DNA of 64,000 bases, taken from contig JAJCYH010000012.1 in NCBI GenBank assembly GCA_029262995.1, positions 62,001-126,000 of the forward strand. Direction: 5' to 3'. The first letter of the stretch is position 1, and every line of letters begins with the position of its first letter. The notes under the pieces were generated by a model. That model did not search any database. It was not told the origin of the DNA and saw only the letters and a list, made by a program, of their open reading frames with translations. The translations under genes and the position numbers were made by a program. The DNA is from Saprospiraceae bacterium. Its GTDB lineage: Bacteria; Bacteroidota; Bacteroidia; Chitinophagales; Saprospiraceae. This document shows positions 52,974 to 63,700 of the stretch, one piece after another.

Positions 52974-55592
52974 TTAGAAATCAAATTCTATAGTGTCTCC
53001 AAGCGATAAATCTTTTTTTGAATTTCCTTTTTCAGGCTTTTCTTTTTTAGCCTTTTTCTTGGGAGTTTCTATTTCTTCAATTTTAAGTATTTTAAATTCT
53101 CCTAGCTTATTGCCGAAAGCTTTGTATCCTTTTACATCGATAAAAGCCTTCAGTTTGATCTTATCTACTTGTTTCTTCTTATTCTCCATATAGGAAAATT
53201 GAACTATAGGATTATCAGACAAACTGGCGATATACAATTTGGACGTGTTATCATCCCCTAAAAAGTTTATAGGTGTATTGAGCGATTTAGTTTCTATTTG
53301 GAACCTTTTAACCATTGACCAGGACTTGCTACCTTCAAAGTATACACAGCTGATGACAGTATCTTCTTTTAGTTTGTCTATATCTACAATATTAGAGGCA
53401 TCAAACTTTTTATTAAAATCCAACTCAGTTACTTCGTAAGTACCATTTTTATAAACAGCGATTATTTGATCTCCTGTATCGAATGCACCCAGATATTTCC
53501 CTCTCTCTTCTTTATTGATTCTACCGCTTACTTCATCAATCCAGATTTTTTGGGCACCTAGTGAACTCTGTCCTATTTCCAGTTGAGATATTTTTCTTAC
53601 GGGGTATTTTGTGACAATATTTCCTTTTGAACCTCTACCTTTAATATCGATTTCTCCAAAATCAAAGTCGAATATTTTTTTCTTGGCTTTACAGGCTTGG
53701 GTTAATTGAATTTGTACGACTTCTGTCTCACCATTTTTATGGGCTTCAAAATAAAGCGTTTTGTTGTTTTTGACTCCGGTTGTTAAGTCATATTCTTTAT
53801 CTCTTGTGATGGAAGTAACATTAAATCGTTTGGCCATAGAGCGGCCCGATTTGGCATCTACATAAATCATATTATAGGTTGTCCTTTCATCGCCTTTTTT
53901 CCATACATCGACGTGAATGATATTTTTTCCGATAAATACCTTATCATCGATGGGAACGACTTTCATCTTACCTTCCTTAGTAAAGGCTATGATTAAGTCA
54001 AGATCTGAGCAGTCACAGATAAACTCATCTTTTTTGAGTCCTGACCCTATGAATCCTTCTTTGTAATTGACATACAACTTGGTATTCTTGGCAGCAACAC
54101 GTTGTACTTTTATAGTATCAAATTCTGTTATTTCTGTATTTCGCTCTTTGCCTTTTCCATATTTTTCTAAAAGGCTTTCAAAGTATGCAATTGCATAATC
54201 TGTTAAATGTTTAAGGTCAAAAGCTACCTGCTTTAGCTCATCATCTATCGCAGTTAATTGCTCCTCAGTTTTGAATTTGTTGTATTTGGAAATTTTCTTG
54301 ATTTTAATTTCCGTCAACCTAACGATATCTTCTTCGGTGATTTCCCTGTTAAGCTTTAATCTCTTATCAGATTTGGTTGTTTTATCCGAAGGTGTAGAAA
54401 TATATTTTTTTAAACCCTTATCTATTATTTTAATGACTTCTTCAAAAGACTCAGCTTCTTCAATATCACGATAGATTCTATTTTCAATAAATATTTTTTC
54501 AAGACTTACGCTATGCCATTTTTCCTGGAGTTCACTCCTTTTTATTTCAAGTTCCTGACGCAGGAGATCCTTTGTAGCAAATGTTGACATTTTTAGCAGA
54601 TCTTCAACAGCACTGAATATTGGTTTGTTATCAATAATCACTACAGCTGAAGGTGAAATAGATACTTCACAATTTGTAAAAGCAAAAAGCGCATCTAGAC
54701 TGACATCAGGAGAAACACCAGATGGTAACTCAAGAATTATTTCAATTTTAGCTGCTGTATTGTCAATTATTTTTTTGATCTGAATCTTTCCCTTATCATT
54801 GGCTTTAAGTATGCTGTCAATCAGATTATCGGTTGTCACTCCGTAAGGCAATTCAGTTATGGCAAGTGTTGATTTATCTATTTGGTCTATCTTAGCTCTT
54901 ACTCTAACTTTTCCTCCTCTATGTCCTGAATTGTAATCTGTTACATCAATGAGACCACCTGTAGGGAAGTCTGGGTATATTTTAACTCTTTTATCCTGTA
55001 AAACTTTGATAGAAGCTTTTATCAATTCAATAAAATTATGTGGAAGAATTTTGGTTGACAATCCAACTGCAATCCCTTCAACCCCCTGAGTTAGCACCAT
55101 CGGGAATTTGATTGGAAGGGTAATTGGCTCTTTGTTTCTTCCATCATAGGACACTTGCCAATTGGTGGTTTGGGAATTAAAGGCGACTTCAAGAGCAAAT
55201 TTGGTCAGTCTTGCCTCAATATACCTTGCTGCTGCTGCTGAATCACCAGTTCTGTAGTCACCCCAGTTCCCTTGCGTATCAATAAGTAGGTCTTTTTGAC
55301 CCATATTTACCAAGGCTGCACCAATTGCGGCATCACCATGGGGATGGTATTGCATGGTTTGCCCAATAATGTTGGCTACCTTATGAAAACGGCCATCATC
55401 CATTTTTTTCATGCTATGCAAAATTCTTCTTTGCACCGGCTTCAAACCGTCTTCAATAGTTGGTACTGCACGTTCCAAAATTACATAAGAAGCATAATCA
55501 AGAAAGTACTCTTTGTACATGCCCTCAAGAGAAACGATCTGACCATCATCACTGCCTAAATTTTCAATATCAATATTTCTTACCTTGCTCAT
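52974..55592 (-). CDS. parC: DNA topoisomerase IV / gyrase subunit A
   Basis: Type IIA topoisomerase subunit of 872 residues. The catalytic tyrosine is Y124 in AAARYIEARLTKF (GyrA form: AMRYTEARM). The breakage-reunion domain (about 30-480; YHPHGDAAIGAALVNMGQ) and six-bladed C-terminal beta-pinwheel (about 510-830) are followed by a Lys/Glu-rich tail. No GyrA-box (QRRGGKG) was seen, which favours ParC over GyrA. Acts in decatenation of daughter chromosomes with ParE, not present in the window. The region 55593-55885 precedes it. Confidence 0.9.
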   Translation of the reverse strand: MSKVRNIDIENLGSDDGQIVSLEGMYKEYFLDYASYVILERAVPTIEDGLKPVQRRILHSMKKMDDGRFHKVANIIGQTMQYHPHGDAAIGAALVNMGQKDLLIDTQGNWGDYRTGDSAAAARYIEARLTKFALEVAFNSQTTNWQVSYDGRNKEPITLPIKFPMVLTQGVEGIAVGLSTKILPHNFIELIKASIKVLQDKRVKIYPDFPTGGLIDVTDYNSGHRGGKVRVRAKIDQIDKSTLAITELPYGVTTDNLIDSILKANDKGKIQIKKIIDNTAAKIEIILELPSGVSPDVSLDALFAFTNCEVSISPSAVVIIDNKPIFSAVEDLLKMSTFATKDLLRQELEIKRSELQEKWHSVSLEKIFIENRIYRDIEEAESFEEVIKIIDKGLKKYISTPSDKTTKSDKRLKLNREITEEDIVRLTEIKIKKISKYNKFKTEEQLTAIDDELKQVAFDLKHLTDYAIAYFESLLEKYGKGKERNTEITEFDTIKVQRVAAKNTKLYVNYKEGFIGSGLKKDEFICDCSDLDLIIAFTKEGKMKVVPIDDKVFIGKNIIHVDVWKKGDERTTYNMIYVDAKSGRSMAKRFNVTSITRDKEYDLTTGVKNNKTLYFEAHKNGETEVVQIQLTQACKAKKKIFDFDFGEIDIKGRGSKGNIVTKYPVRKISQLEIGQSSLGAQKIWIDEVSGRINKEERGKYLGAFDTGDQIIAVYKNGTYEVTELDFNKKFDASNIVDIDKLKEDTVISCVYFEGSKSWSMVKRFQIETKSLNTPINFLGDDNTSKLYIASLSDNPIVQFSYMENKKKQVDKIKLKAFIDVKGYKAFGNKLGEFKILKIEEIETPKKKAKKEKPEKGNSKKDLSLGDTIEFDF

Positions 55593-55885
55593 TTATAGAA
55601 TAATTCCGATCTTTATATCATTAATTAAAAGAATAGTTATAAATATATTCCTATCTTTCGATTATAATTTCAATGCAATATTATAAATCATTTTAATATT
55701 TATTGTATTGGAAATGTAGCAAATATACTTGATTCTTCGGATTTCAATTATTTGTGATCCCTTCAATTTTGCATAGTAAGGTCATTCTTTTATAGATAGT
55801 TTTTACTTAATCAGCAGCAGCTAAGAGATGATGTGCGTTATTACAGTGCAAATTAATATGATTCTTAGAGCTTGCAACAGCTTTA
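55593..55885. other. Divergent intergenic region parC / sigma factor
   Basis: 293 AT-rich bases between two divergent genes. A TATATTTA near-box exists for parC, but no exact promoter match at good spacing was found for either gene. No RNA gene or repeat seen. Confidence 0.6.
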
Positions 55886-56449
55886 ATGTCCATGGAAGTA
55901 ACTTTAGATATCCAGCAAAGTGAAAAAGACTTTATTGGAGCCTGTGTCAATAATGAATCTTGGGCTCAGCGTAAATTGTATGAGGAAAATTATACGATAA
56001 TGTATCCTATATGTCAACGTTATGCAACAGATGATGATGAGGCCCTTGATATTTTGCATGAGGGTTTTATCAAAGTATTCAGGCATATTTCTAAATATAC
56101 CATTGGAACTTCTTTGACAGCCTGGATCAAGCGTATTATGGTTAATACAGCAATTGACTGTTATCGCAAAAGGACAAGAAGAAGAGTCGAGGACATTGAG
56201 AAGGTTCATGATCTTCAAATCAATGATCCTGATGTTTTGAGTCAAATTGCGGCAGAAGAAATCATAGAGGCATTGCAAGAATTGTCTTTTGCTTACAGAT
56301 CAGTTTTTAACTTATACATTATTGAGGGTTACTCACATAAAGAAGTTGCGGACAAATTGGGAATATCTGAAAGCACATCAAGATCAAACTTGGTAAAGGC
56401 AAGACAAAAATTAAGAAGCCTATTGTTGATTAAAGACAATTATTTATGA
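55886..56449 (+). CDS. RNA polymerase sigma-70 factor, ECF type
   Basis: ECF sigma factor of 187 residues. Region 2 (about 25-95; ATDDDEALDILHEGFIKVF and AWIKRIMVNTAIDCYRKR) binds the -10 element and core polymerase. Region 4 (about 130-180; YSHKEVADKLGISESTSRSNL) is the helix-turn-helix for -35. It resembles Bacteroidota ECF factors related to SigP-like regulators, but no target can be named. The ATGA overlap with the next gene (56446-56449) makes a sigma/anti-sigma-like pair. Confidence 0.92.
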   Translation: MSMEVTLDIQQSEKDFIGACVNNESWAQRKLYEENYTIMYPICQRYATDDDEALDILHEGFIKVFRHISKYTIGTSLTAWIKRIMVNTAIDCYRKRTRRRVEDIEKVHDLQINDPDVLSQIAAEEIIEALQELSFAYRSVFNLYIIEGYSHKEVADKLGISESTSRSNLVKARQKLRSLLLIKDNYL

Positions 56450-57918
56450 GCGACAAGAGATTTGATGATATCTTAAGGAATAGGCTTTCGGAGTTGAGAT
56501 CATCTCGTACACCAGACTGGGTTCAATTTGAAAAATTGATGAATGAAGCTCAGCAGAGGGGCATGGATGAATCCTTTGATCAGCTGATTTCTGATCAGTT
56601 AACCAAGTTTCAAGCTAAATCTGATCCAAGATGGCCATTATTACATTCACGTATTGTTTACATAACCAATCTCGTCAAAAACATCCATTCAGTTAAACTT
56701 ACAGAAGCTGTATGTATGTTATTGCTGCTGATGTTTTTCCATGTTACAAGCTGGAATATTAAAGACACTATTTATTTGGCTGGGTCTGGAGACGAGTCTT
56801 TTGAGTTGGAATACAATGCAGATCAAATGCTTAATGAAGAACAAACTAGTAAAATAAAACCTTTGCTTTCAGATAATGCAGACGAGAATACAACTGCTGA
56901 AGATTTAACTAGATTAGATCTGAATAGTGGTAGAAGAAAAGTAAAAGCAAATCCCCAAGGCATATTTAATAATATTGGATCAAGTGCAACGCTTGGTCAA
57001 AATGTTATTGGACCAATTGCTGTTAATACAACATCTCTTTCTCAGAAAGCTGTAATCGATGGCATTACCACTTCTGGATATTTGAAATCAGAAGTTTTAA
57101 AGTCGCAATTTGGAAATCAAACAGTTGCAAATCTTGTTGAGTTAGAGACTAAACAATCCTATCTGTCATATAATAGATTAGAGCCTTTATCAAATGAAAT
57201 TTACTTCCTAGTTCCTAAACAGTCTTTGGAACAATTTACTATTAATAGTTTGCAGTTTTACAGTTCATTTGATAACAATCTAATTTATACACCTGATGAT
57301 TTGGCTTACAACACAAATGCAAGAACGACAGAAATGCATGGCTTAAGTTTGGGTGTGCTATATTCAAAGAAGTTTGCAGCTTTTGAATATGAAAGTGGTT
57401 TAATATATAGTTCATTTAACAAGCCTTGGAATTTTAAATTACAATACGGAAATTCATTTGGTTGGTATTCTTTCGTCATGACGAATATTCATTATGACAT
57501 AGTTTCCGTTCCTCTTAATGTGAAGTATCACTTTGTTGAAAATTCAGACTGGTCCTTATTCATTCAATCTGGTATTACAAATGAAATTATTGCGCAGTCA
57601 AGTTTTGACAACGTTACCAATTACCTTGGCGGTGGATCTGTTCCTATAGGCTCTGAACCTGAATCTCCTGATGACATGCAATCTCCTTTTGAGGAAGATC
57701 GTAACTTTAATACAGGATTATTTCAAGGTGGAAAGTTAAGCGATAATTATTTCATGAGAGCTGGGCTTGGAGCAGGATTGCAAAGGAATATTAATGAGGA
57801 TCTTTCATTATACTTTAGCGGAATGTATCATAGGAGTATTGTAAACACATCACTAGGACCGAATAGTGACAGACTGGACAAATTGAGTTTTATTTTTGGT
57901 TTAAAGATCAGGATTTAA
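56446..57918 (+). CDS. Anti-sigma-like transmembrane protein with C-terminal outer-membrane beta-barrel-like domain
   Basis: 490 residues. The cytoplasmic N-terminus has two similar copies of a short helix motif: RFDDILRNRLSELR ... PDWVQFEKL (about 5-31) and SFDQLISDQLTKFQ ... PRWPLLHS (about 43-68). One membrane span lies at about 84-103. A linker of about 190 residues follows. The last about 195 residues resemble a PorT/OMP_b-brl barrel (LGVLYSKKFAAFEYESGLIY, YDIVSVPLNVKYHF, RAGLGAGLQRNINEDLSLYF, LSFIFGLKIRI). Coupled by ATGA to the ECF sigma gene, so it probably controls that sigma factor. The exact mode of sensing is unknown. Confidence 0.78.
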   Translation: MSDKRFDDILRNRLSELRSSRTPDWVQFEKLMNEAQQRGMDESFDQLISDQLTKFQAKSDPRWPLLHSRIVYITNLVKNIHSVKLTEAVCMLLLLMFFHVTSWNIKDTIYLAGSGDESFELEYNADQMLNEEQTSKIKPLLSDNADENTTAEDLTRLDLNSGRRKVKANPQGIFNNIGSSATLGQNVIGPIAVNTTSLSQKAVIDGITTSGYLKSEVLKSQFGNQTVANLVELETKQSYLSYNRLEPLSNEIYFLVPKQSLEQFTINSLQFYSSFDNNLIYTPDDLAYNTNARTTEMHGLSLGVLYSKKFAAFEYESGLIYSSFNKPWNFKLQYGNSFGWYSFVMTNIHYDIVSVPLNVKYHFVENSDWSLFIQSGITNEIIAQSSFDNVTNYLGGGSVPIGSEPESPDDMQSPFEEDRNFNTGLFQGGKLSDNYFMRAGLGAGLQRNINEDLSLYFSGMYHRSIVNTSLGPNSDRLDKLSFIFGLKIRI

Positions 57919-58368
57919 TTAAAATTTTTGCATTCTGTCAAGATCCCTTTGAATATCACTTTGTTTGATTGACTCTCTTTTGTCATAAGCCTTTTTACCC
58001 TGAGCTAAGAATATTTGGACTTTTGCATAACCTCTTTCAGAGAAGAATATTTTGTAAGGGACGATAGCTAAACCTTTTTCTGTTGATTTTTTTTCAAGCT
58101 TTTTAAGTTCTGGCTTCTTCAGAAGTAACTTGCGTTCCCTTCTCGTTTCATGGTTATTTGCGTTGCCGAAATTGTATTCTGCAATAAACATACTGTGAAT
58201 GTACAGCTCACCATTTCTAAAAATACAGTAAGCATCACTTAGGTTGGCTTCACCATTTCTTAGTGATTTAACCTCTGTTCCTTGCAGCATAATTCCTGCT
58301 TCAAAGCCTTGTAGAAATTGATACTCAAACTTCGCTTTTCTATTTACGATTTCTTTAGGAGTCTTCAT
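57919..58368 (-). CDS. smpB: SsrA-binding protein SmpB
   Basis: tmRNA partner for trans-translation, 149 residues. Motifs include RKAKFEYQFLQGFEAGIMLQ, GTEVKSLRNGEANLSDAYC and the basic tail KKAYDKRESIKQSDIQRDLD. Length normal. Its stop abuts, without any gap, the stop of the convergent gene ending at 57918. tmRNA (ssrA) is not in the window as far as I can see. Confidence 0.96.
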   Translation of the reverse strand: MKTPKEIVNRKAKFEYQFLQGFEAGIMLQGTEVKSLRNGEANLSDAYCIFRNGELYIHSMFIAEYNFGNANNHETRRERKLLLKKPELKKLEKKSTEKGLAIVPYKIFFSERGYAKVQIFLAQGKKAYDKRESIKQSDIQRDLDRMQKF

Positions 58369-58380
58369 TTGTAATTTATT

Positions 58381-60552
58381 CTAAAGATTCTCATATATGA
58401 AGTCAGTCATCTTTGTGTAAAGATGGAGCCTCGTTGTGCCCCCGGAGATGCCGTGGGTTCTATTGGGGTAAAAATAAGTATCATACTGTTTATTTGCTTT
58501 GATCAAAGCATTTGCCATTTCAGCAGTATGTTGAAAATGTACATTATCATCTCCCATTCCGTGGACTAATAAATATGAACCCTTTAGGCGATCTACTAAA
58601 TTCACAGGTGAGTTCTTATTGTAGCCTTCAGCGTTTTCCTCTTCGGTTCTCATAAATCGTTCTGTATAAATTGTGTCATACCAACGCCAATTAGTGACTG
58701 GTGCAACAGCTATTGCAGCCTTGAAAACATCATTTCCCTTTAAGATGCACAATGATGAAACATATCCACCATAACTCCACCCAAAAATTCCTATTCTTTT
58801 ATCATCTACGTAGTCTAGGTTTCCTAGATATTTTGCCGTTTCGATTTGATCAATTGTTTCATAGTGTCCTAAATTCAGGTAAGTCATTTTTTTGAATTCC
58901 TCACCTCTTGCTCCTGTACCTCTATTGTCAACACAAACGACGATATATCCATTTTGCGCAAGCATCTGAAACCACCAATAATTTTGCCCTTTCCAGCTGT
59001 TGGTTACATTTTGACTACCAGGCCCGCCATAGACGTACATGAATACAGGATATTTTTTTCCCTGAATCATGTTTGATGGTTTGATCATATAGCCATTAAG
59101 GCTAACGGATTCACTGGTTTCAAATTTAAAGAACTCCACAGCTTGAGTTGCTTTAATAAGTTGCTTTTCTTTTAATTTACTGTTGTCTTCAAGTATTCTT
59201 ATTAATTTGGAATTTCTATCAAAAACCTTATAAACAGACGGAGAGTTTATAGTGCTTAATTCACTAACGTAGTAATTAAAAGTACTGCTAAACTGTGCTG
59301 AGAAAGTCCCTGATCCTTTGGTTATCATTTGCTTACCACCTCCGTTTAAGTCAACTCTGTAAAGATGTCTTTCTAGAGGGCTCTTTTCTGCAGATTGATA
59401 ATAGGCGATATTATTTTTTTCATCAATTCCATAAAATTTTGTTACATCATAGTTTCCACTTGTTAATGCTGACACTTCCTTACCATTCATATCATAGATA
59501 TAATAATGATTATACCCACTCTTTTCACTTGACCAGACGAATTGAGAATTATTTGATAGAAATCTGATGTCATCAGAAATTTCAATATAGTAAGCACTAC
59601 GTTCATCAATGACCTGTTGCAATTCTCCGGTGATAGCATTTACAGAATATACCATTAAATGGTTCTGGTGTCTATTTAATTTATAGACAAATAACTGATT
59701 TGGATCATTGGTCCAAAAGATACGTGGAATATAAATGTCCTGATTTGGACCTAAATCAATTTGAATAACTTTCTCTGATTCGATGTTATATATGTGTATG
59801 CTAACGATAGAGTTGTTCTCACCTACTTTAGGGTACTTAAAAGTAAGGTATTCTGGATACAATTCATTATTGTATTTCGTTAAAGTAAATTCGGACACCT
59901 CCGTTTCATCGAATCTTTGATAGGCGATCTTTTTGCTGTCATTACTCCAGAAAAATGCTTTTGACATTGAAAATTCTTCTTCATAGACCCAATCCGCAGC
60001 ACCGTTTATAATTTTGTTTTTTTCACCATCATTGGTTACTTGAAAGGTTTGTTGAGAATCCAAACTTTTATAATAAATATTATTCTTAAATACGTAAGCT
60101 ACTTTTTTGCCGTCTGGCGAAAGTTTGCCATACATAACTTTCTCTCCTTTTCGGACATTTTTTAGTGTTTTGGTTTTTCTATTATAAATATAGAAATAGG
60201 CTTTCGATGATCTTCGGTATATAGATTCCTTTGCGGATTCTATTATGATAAAATTTTCATCTTTAGAAAAACGGTAGCTAGATATTTCACCGTTATAAGA
60301 TCCTACATTTTTGAATTCTAATCCATTAAAAAGAACGCCTTTTGATTCTCCTGTTAATAGATCATATTTTGTTATTTTATTATTTTGTAATCGCGTATAA
60401 TGATTCCCATCGTTCATAAAATTAAAACCTGGGACACTCTCTGTCGAATACTCTAAGTTTACCCATATCTGATCAAGGGAAATCTGACTATTACCTTGCG
60501 TTATCGAGAATAGTATTAAAAAGGACAAATTAAGATAAAAGGCACTCTTCAT
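58381..60552 (-). CDS. S9 family dipeptidyl peptidase IV-like serine peptidase
   Basis: Exported serine peptidase of 723 residues. Signal peptide about 1-22. N-terminal beta-propeller with the double-glutamate motif DWVYEEEFS (about 187-195), which in DPP4 fixes the free amino end, then the alpha/beta-hydrolase domain with S593 (FGWSYGGYVSS), D668/D669 (GMGDDNVHF) and H700 (NRTHGISGG). All hallmarks point to removal of dipeptides after Pro or Ala in the periplasm. Immediately upstream of smpB (12-base gap), so they may be one transcript. Confidence 0.93.
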   Translation of the reverse strand: MKSAFYLNLSFLILFSITQGNSQISLDQIWVNLEYSTESVPGFNFMNDGNHYTRLQNNKITKYDLLTGESKGVLFNGLEFKNVGSYNGEISSYRFSKDENFIIIESAKESIYRRSSKAYFYIYNRKTKTLKNVRKGEKVMYGKLSPDGKKVAYVFKNNIYYKSLDSQQTFQVTNDGEKNKIINGAADWVYEEEFSMSKAFFWSNDSKKIAYQRFDETEVSEFTLTKYNNELYPEYLTFKYPKVGENNSIVSIHIYNIESEKVIQIDLGPNQDIYIPRIFWTNDPNQLFVYKLNRHQNHLMVYSVNAITGELQQVIDERSAYYIEISDDIRFLSNNSQFVWSSEKSGYNHYYIYDMNGKEVSALTSGNYDVTKFYGIDEKNNIAYYQSAEKSPLERHLYRVDLNGGGKQMITKGSGTFSAQFSSTFNYYVSELSTINSPSVYKVFDRNSKLIRILEDNSKLKEKQLIKATQAVEFFKFETSESVSLNGYMIKPSNMIQGKKYPVFMYVYGGPGSQNVTNSWKGQNYWWFQMLAQNGYIVVCVDNRGTGARGEEFKKMTYLNLGHYETIDQIETAKYLGNLDYVDDKRIGIFGWSYGGYVSSLCILKGNDVFKAAIAVAPVTNWRWYDTIYTERFMRTEEENAEGYNKNSPVNLVDRLKGSYLLVHGMGDDNVHFQHTAEMANALIKANKQYDTYFYPNRTHGISGGTTRLHLYTKMTDFIYENL

Positions 60553-60718
60553 AATGGGTATAATTTAGGGATACGAATATCTTACTTTTTTAGTTATGAT
60601 ATAACATAGAATGTCTTCTGGGATGAATACTGTTGGATATTAATGGAATATGGCAAATAATATAAAAGTATAGATTAATTTGTATCGTCTATGGTAATTA
60701 CATTCAACTACTACTATT

Positions 60719-63700
60719 ATGAAAAATTCTAAACTATACAGATCATTTGCTATTGTTTTTACAGTAGCACTTTTTTTATCCTTTAGTGCATCACATCCAG
60801 TAGGACGGTCAGGAGCACCTGGTGATGGACTATGTAGTGATTGTCATAGTGTGCCAGGGAGTTTTACGGGTGAAGTAGATTTAATAGGACTTCCTGGTGA
60901 TGTTATACCTGGTATTATTTATAATGTTACAGCTGAAGTGACGGTTACCTCTGGAAATCCTTTCAAAGGAGGATTTCAGATTGTAGCACTAAGGAATTCA
61001 AATAACAGCCAAGCAGGAAGCTGGACCAATGCATCTTCTAACAGTTCGATTAAAACCAGTGGAGGTAGGGAATACTTTGGCCATGAACCTGCACAGAATT
61101 TTAATGGTAACCCAAGCATTGATTGGGAAGCAGATTGGGAAGCGCCAAATTTTTCTGATGATATTACATTTTATATGGCTGCAAATCTGGCCAATGGAAA
61201 CGGATCCAATACAGGTGATAATATAGTAGTGAATGAATTAATTGTCACTGTCGAAGAGATTGAAGCCATAGAATTGGTTTTTGAGAATGTCTTTTCCAGT
61301 ACATGTTATGATTCGGATGATGGTCAAGCAACAGTCGTTGCTTCAGGAGGTATAGATCCTTATTCTTATGCTTGGGATAATGGAGAATCCAATGCCAGCG
61401 CAATAAACCTAGCAGGAGGGACTCATTCTGTTACGGTAACAGATGACATAGGAGGATCTGCGGTAGGTATGATATTTATTCCTTTTACTGATGATATCTC
61501 ATTTGATATTGAAGTTATTGAACCTTTTTGTAATGGTGAATCTAATGGAAGCTTAGAACTTATTCCATTTGGTGGAACAGGAGATTTGACTTGTTTCTGG
61601 GAAGACTTTGGAAATGGTTGTTTACAAGAAGATTTAGAAGCCGGTATTTATGATTTTACAATTACAGATTCTAATGGATGCAATGCAGAATTTGACTTTG
61701 ATTTGGAAGAGCCGGACCCTCTAGTCTTGACAGTAAGTGTAACAGATGATCCTTCAGGAAATGGTAGTGGGAGTATAATTTGTATAGCTGATGGAGGGAT
61801 AGGAGCACCTTATGAATTTTTATGGTCAACTGGAGATTCAATTACGGGTAACTCAAGCACGCTTAATGGATTGACAGCTGGTATCTATTCAGTTACTGTC
61901 TTTGACGGTAACGAGTGTGAGGCATTTATTAGTGTAGAGGTCGAAGGGCTGATTTGTAATATTCAAAGCAATTCTATCATTAATCCAGTTGCATGTAATG
62001 GAGATTCAACAGGATTGATTTTACTTGAATTAATGAATGCGACTGAACCTGTTTCCTATTTATGGTCGACAGGAGATAGCACAGCTGATCTATCTCATGT
62101 GCCAGCTGGAAATTATAGTGTTGTAATTACAGATGCGCTAGGTTGTGTAGACTCACTTGCAGGACTGGTGATATCGGAACCGGATTCCTTATTGGTTGTG
62201 AATGTGAATACTGAAAATACAATTTGTACATCTGATTTAAGCGGGAGTATTTCATTTCAAATAATAGGAGGCACGCCAGGGTATGATTTAAGATGGTCAC
62301 ATGGGATAACCAACGACACAAGTATAATGGGAATGGATACTTTAATTAATATTCCAGATACATTGACCAATCTTTCGGCAGGACTATATAGTTTTACCAT
62401 TACCGACATGAACTCATGTGTATTGGCAGACTCTATAGAGATATTAGCAATAGATACATTCATACCTTTGATTAACTGTAATAACACCAACATTTCTTCG
62501 ACAAGTTGTATTCCTATAATTTATAATGAACCTACTGCTTTTGATAATTGTGATGGGCTTGAAATAGAGCTCATTTCTGGTCTACCTTCGGGGTCATTTT
62601 TTCCTGAAGGCGAAACTATAGTATCATATAGGGCAACAGATGAATCAGGAAATTCTTCTAGCTGTTTCTTTATAGTTGACTTGGATTTTGATCTTACTGT
62701 CAATGCAGTAGCAATCAATGCTTCCTGTGATACTGCAGATGGGCAAATTATATTGGATATACAAGGAGGACAGGCACCTTATATAGTTACGCCAAATGAA
62801 TTAGATGCTTTAGATTCTGGTGATTATACTATTACTGTTTTAGATGATTTGGGCTGTCAAGTACAAATCAGTGTAACTGTTGGCCAAGAAGTAATTGACA
62901 TTGACTATGAATTAATTCATGTCGAAGTTAGCTGCTTTGGGGGAAGTGATGGTTCCGTTGAAGTAATTATAGATGGGAATGAAGATGATTATGATATAAG
63001 CTATTCTACTACGCTAGATCCTATGTCTTTACAGGCTGGTGAATATACAGTCATAATAACCGACAAATCAAATGGTTGCAGTATAGAGGAATCTTTTGTA
63101 ATTCAGGAACCTGACGCTTTAGAAATATCTGCATTTAATTTTGTAGCAGATGCATGTACTGGCGAATTTGTAAGTGTAAATTTAGAAATAACAGGAGGTG
63201 TTGGAGCTGTAGAAATAGATACATTAATGCTGGATGATAATGTAATATTTTTTGCCACTGACGAAAATCAGTGTACATCAGCAATTATGATTCCATTAGA
63301 TCTCATTGATGAAATACTTGCGATAGAAGTCCTTGCAGTGACAGATTCTGGTGCCAATAACAATTCTGGCAGTATTTCTGTTGAGGTTTCTGGAGGAATA
63401 TTACCATATACTTTTGAATGGGTTGATGAAACAGGTAATCTTATTAGTACAGAAAAAGATTTATTTGATTTGTTTCCTGGTGAATATATTCTTGTCGTTA
63501 CAGATGCCAATGGTTGTGTAGTTGAAAGCTTCCCAATAATAATTGACGAGATTACTTCATTGTCTGAAGAAGAATTAACAAATGGTCTTGTACTCGTATC
63601 TCCAAATCCTACAAAAGGCATGCTTAGATTAGAGTTGCAAGGGCGTGGTGAAGTTTCGATAATAATCTATGATATTTCTGGTAAGCTTATGCTTCAAAAG

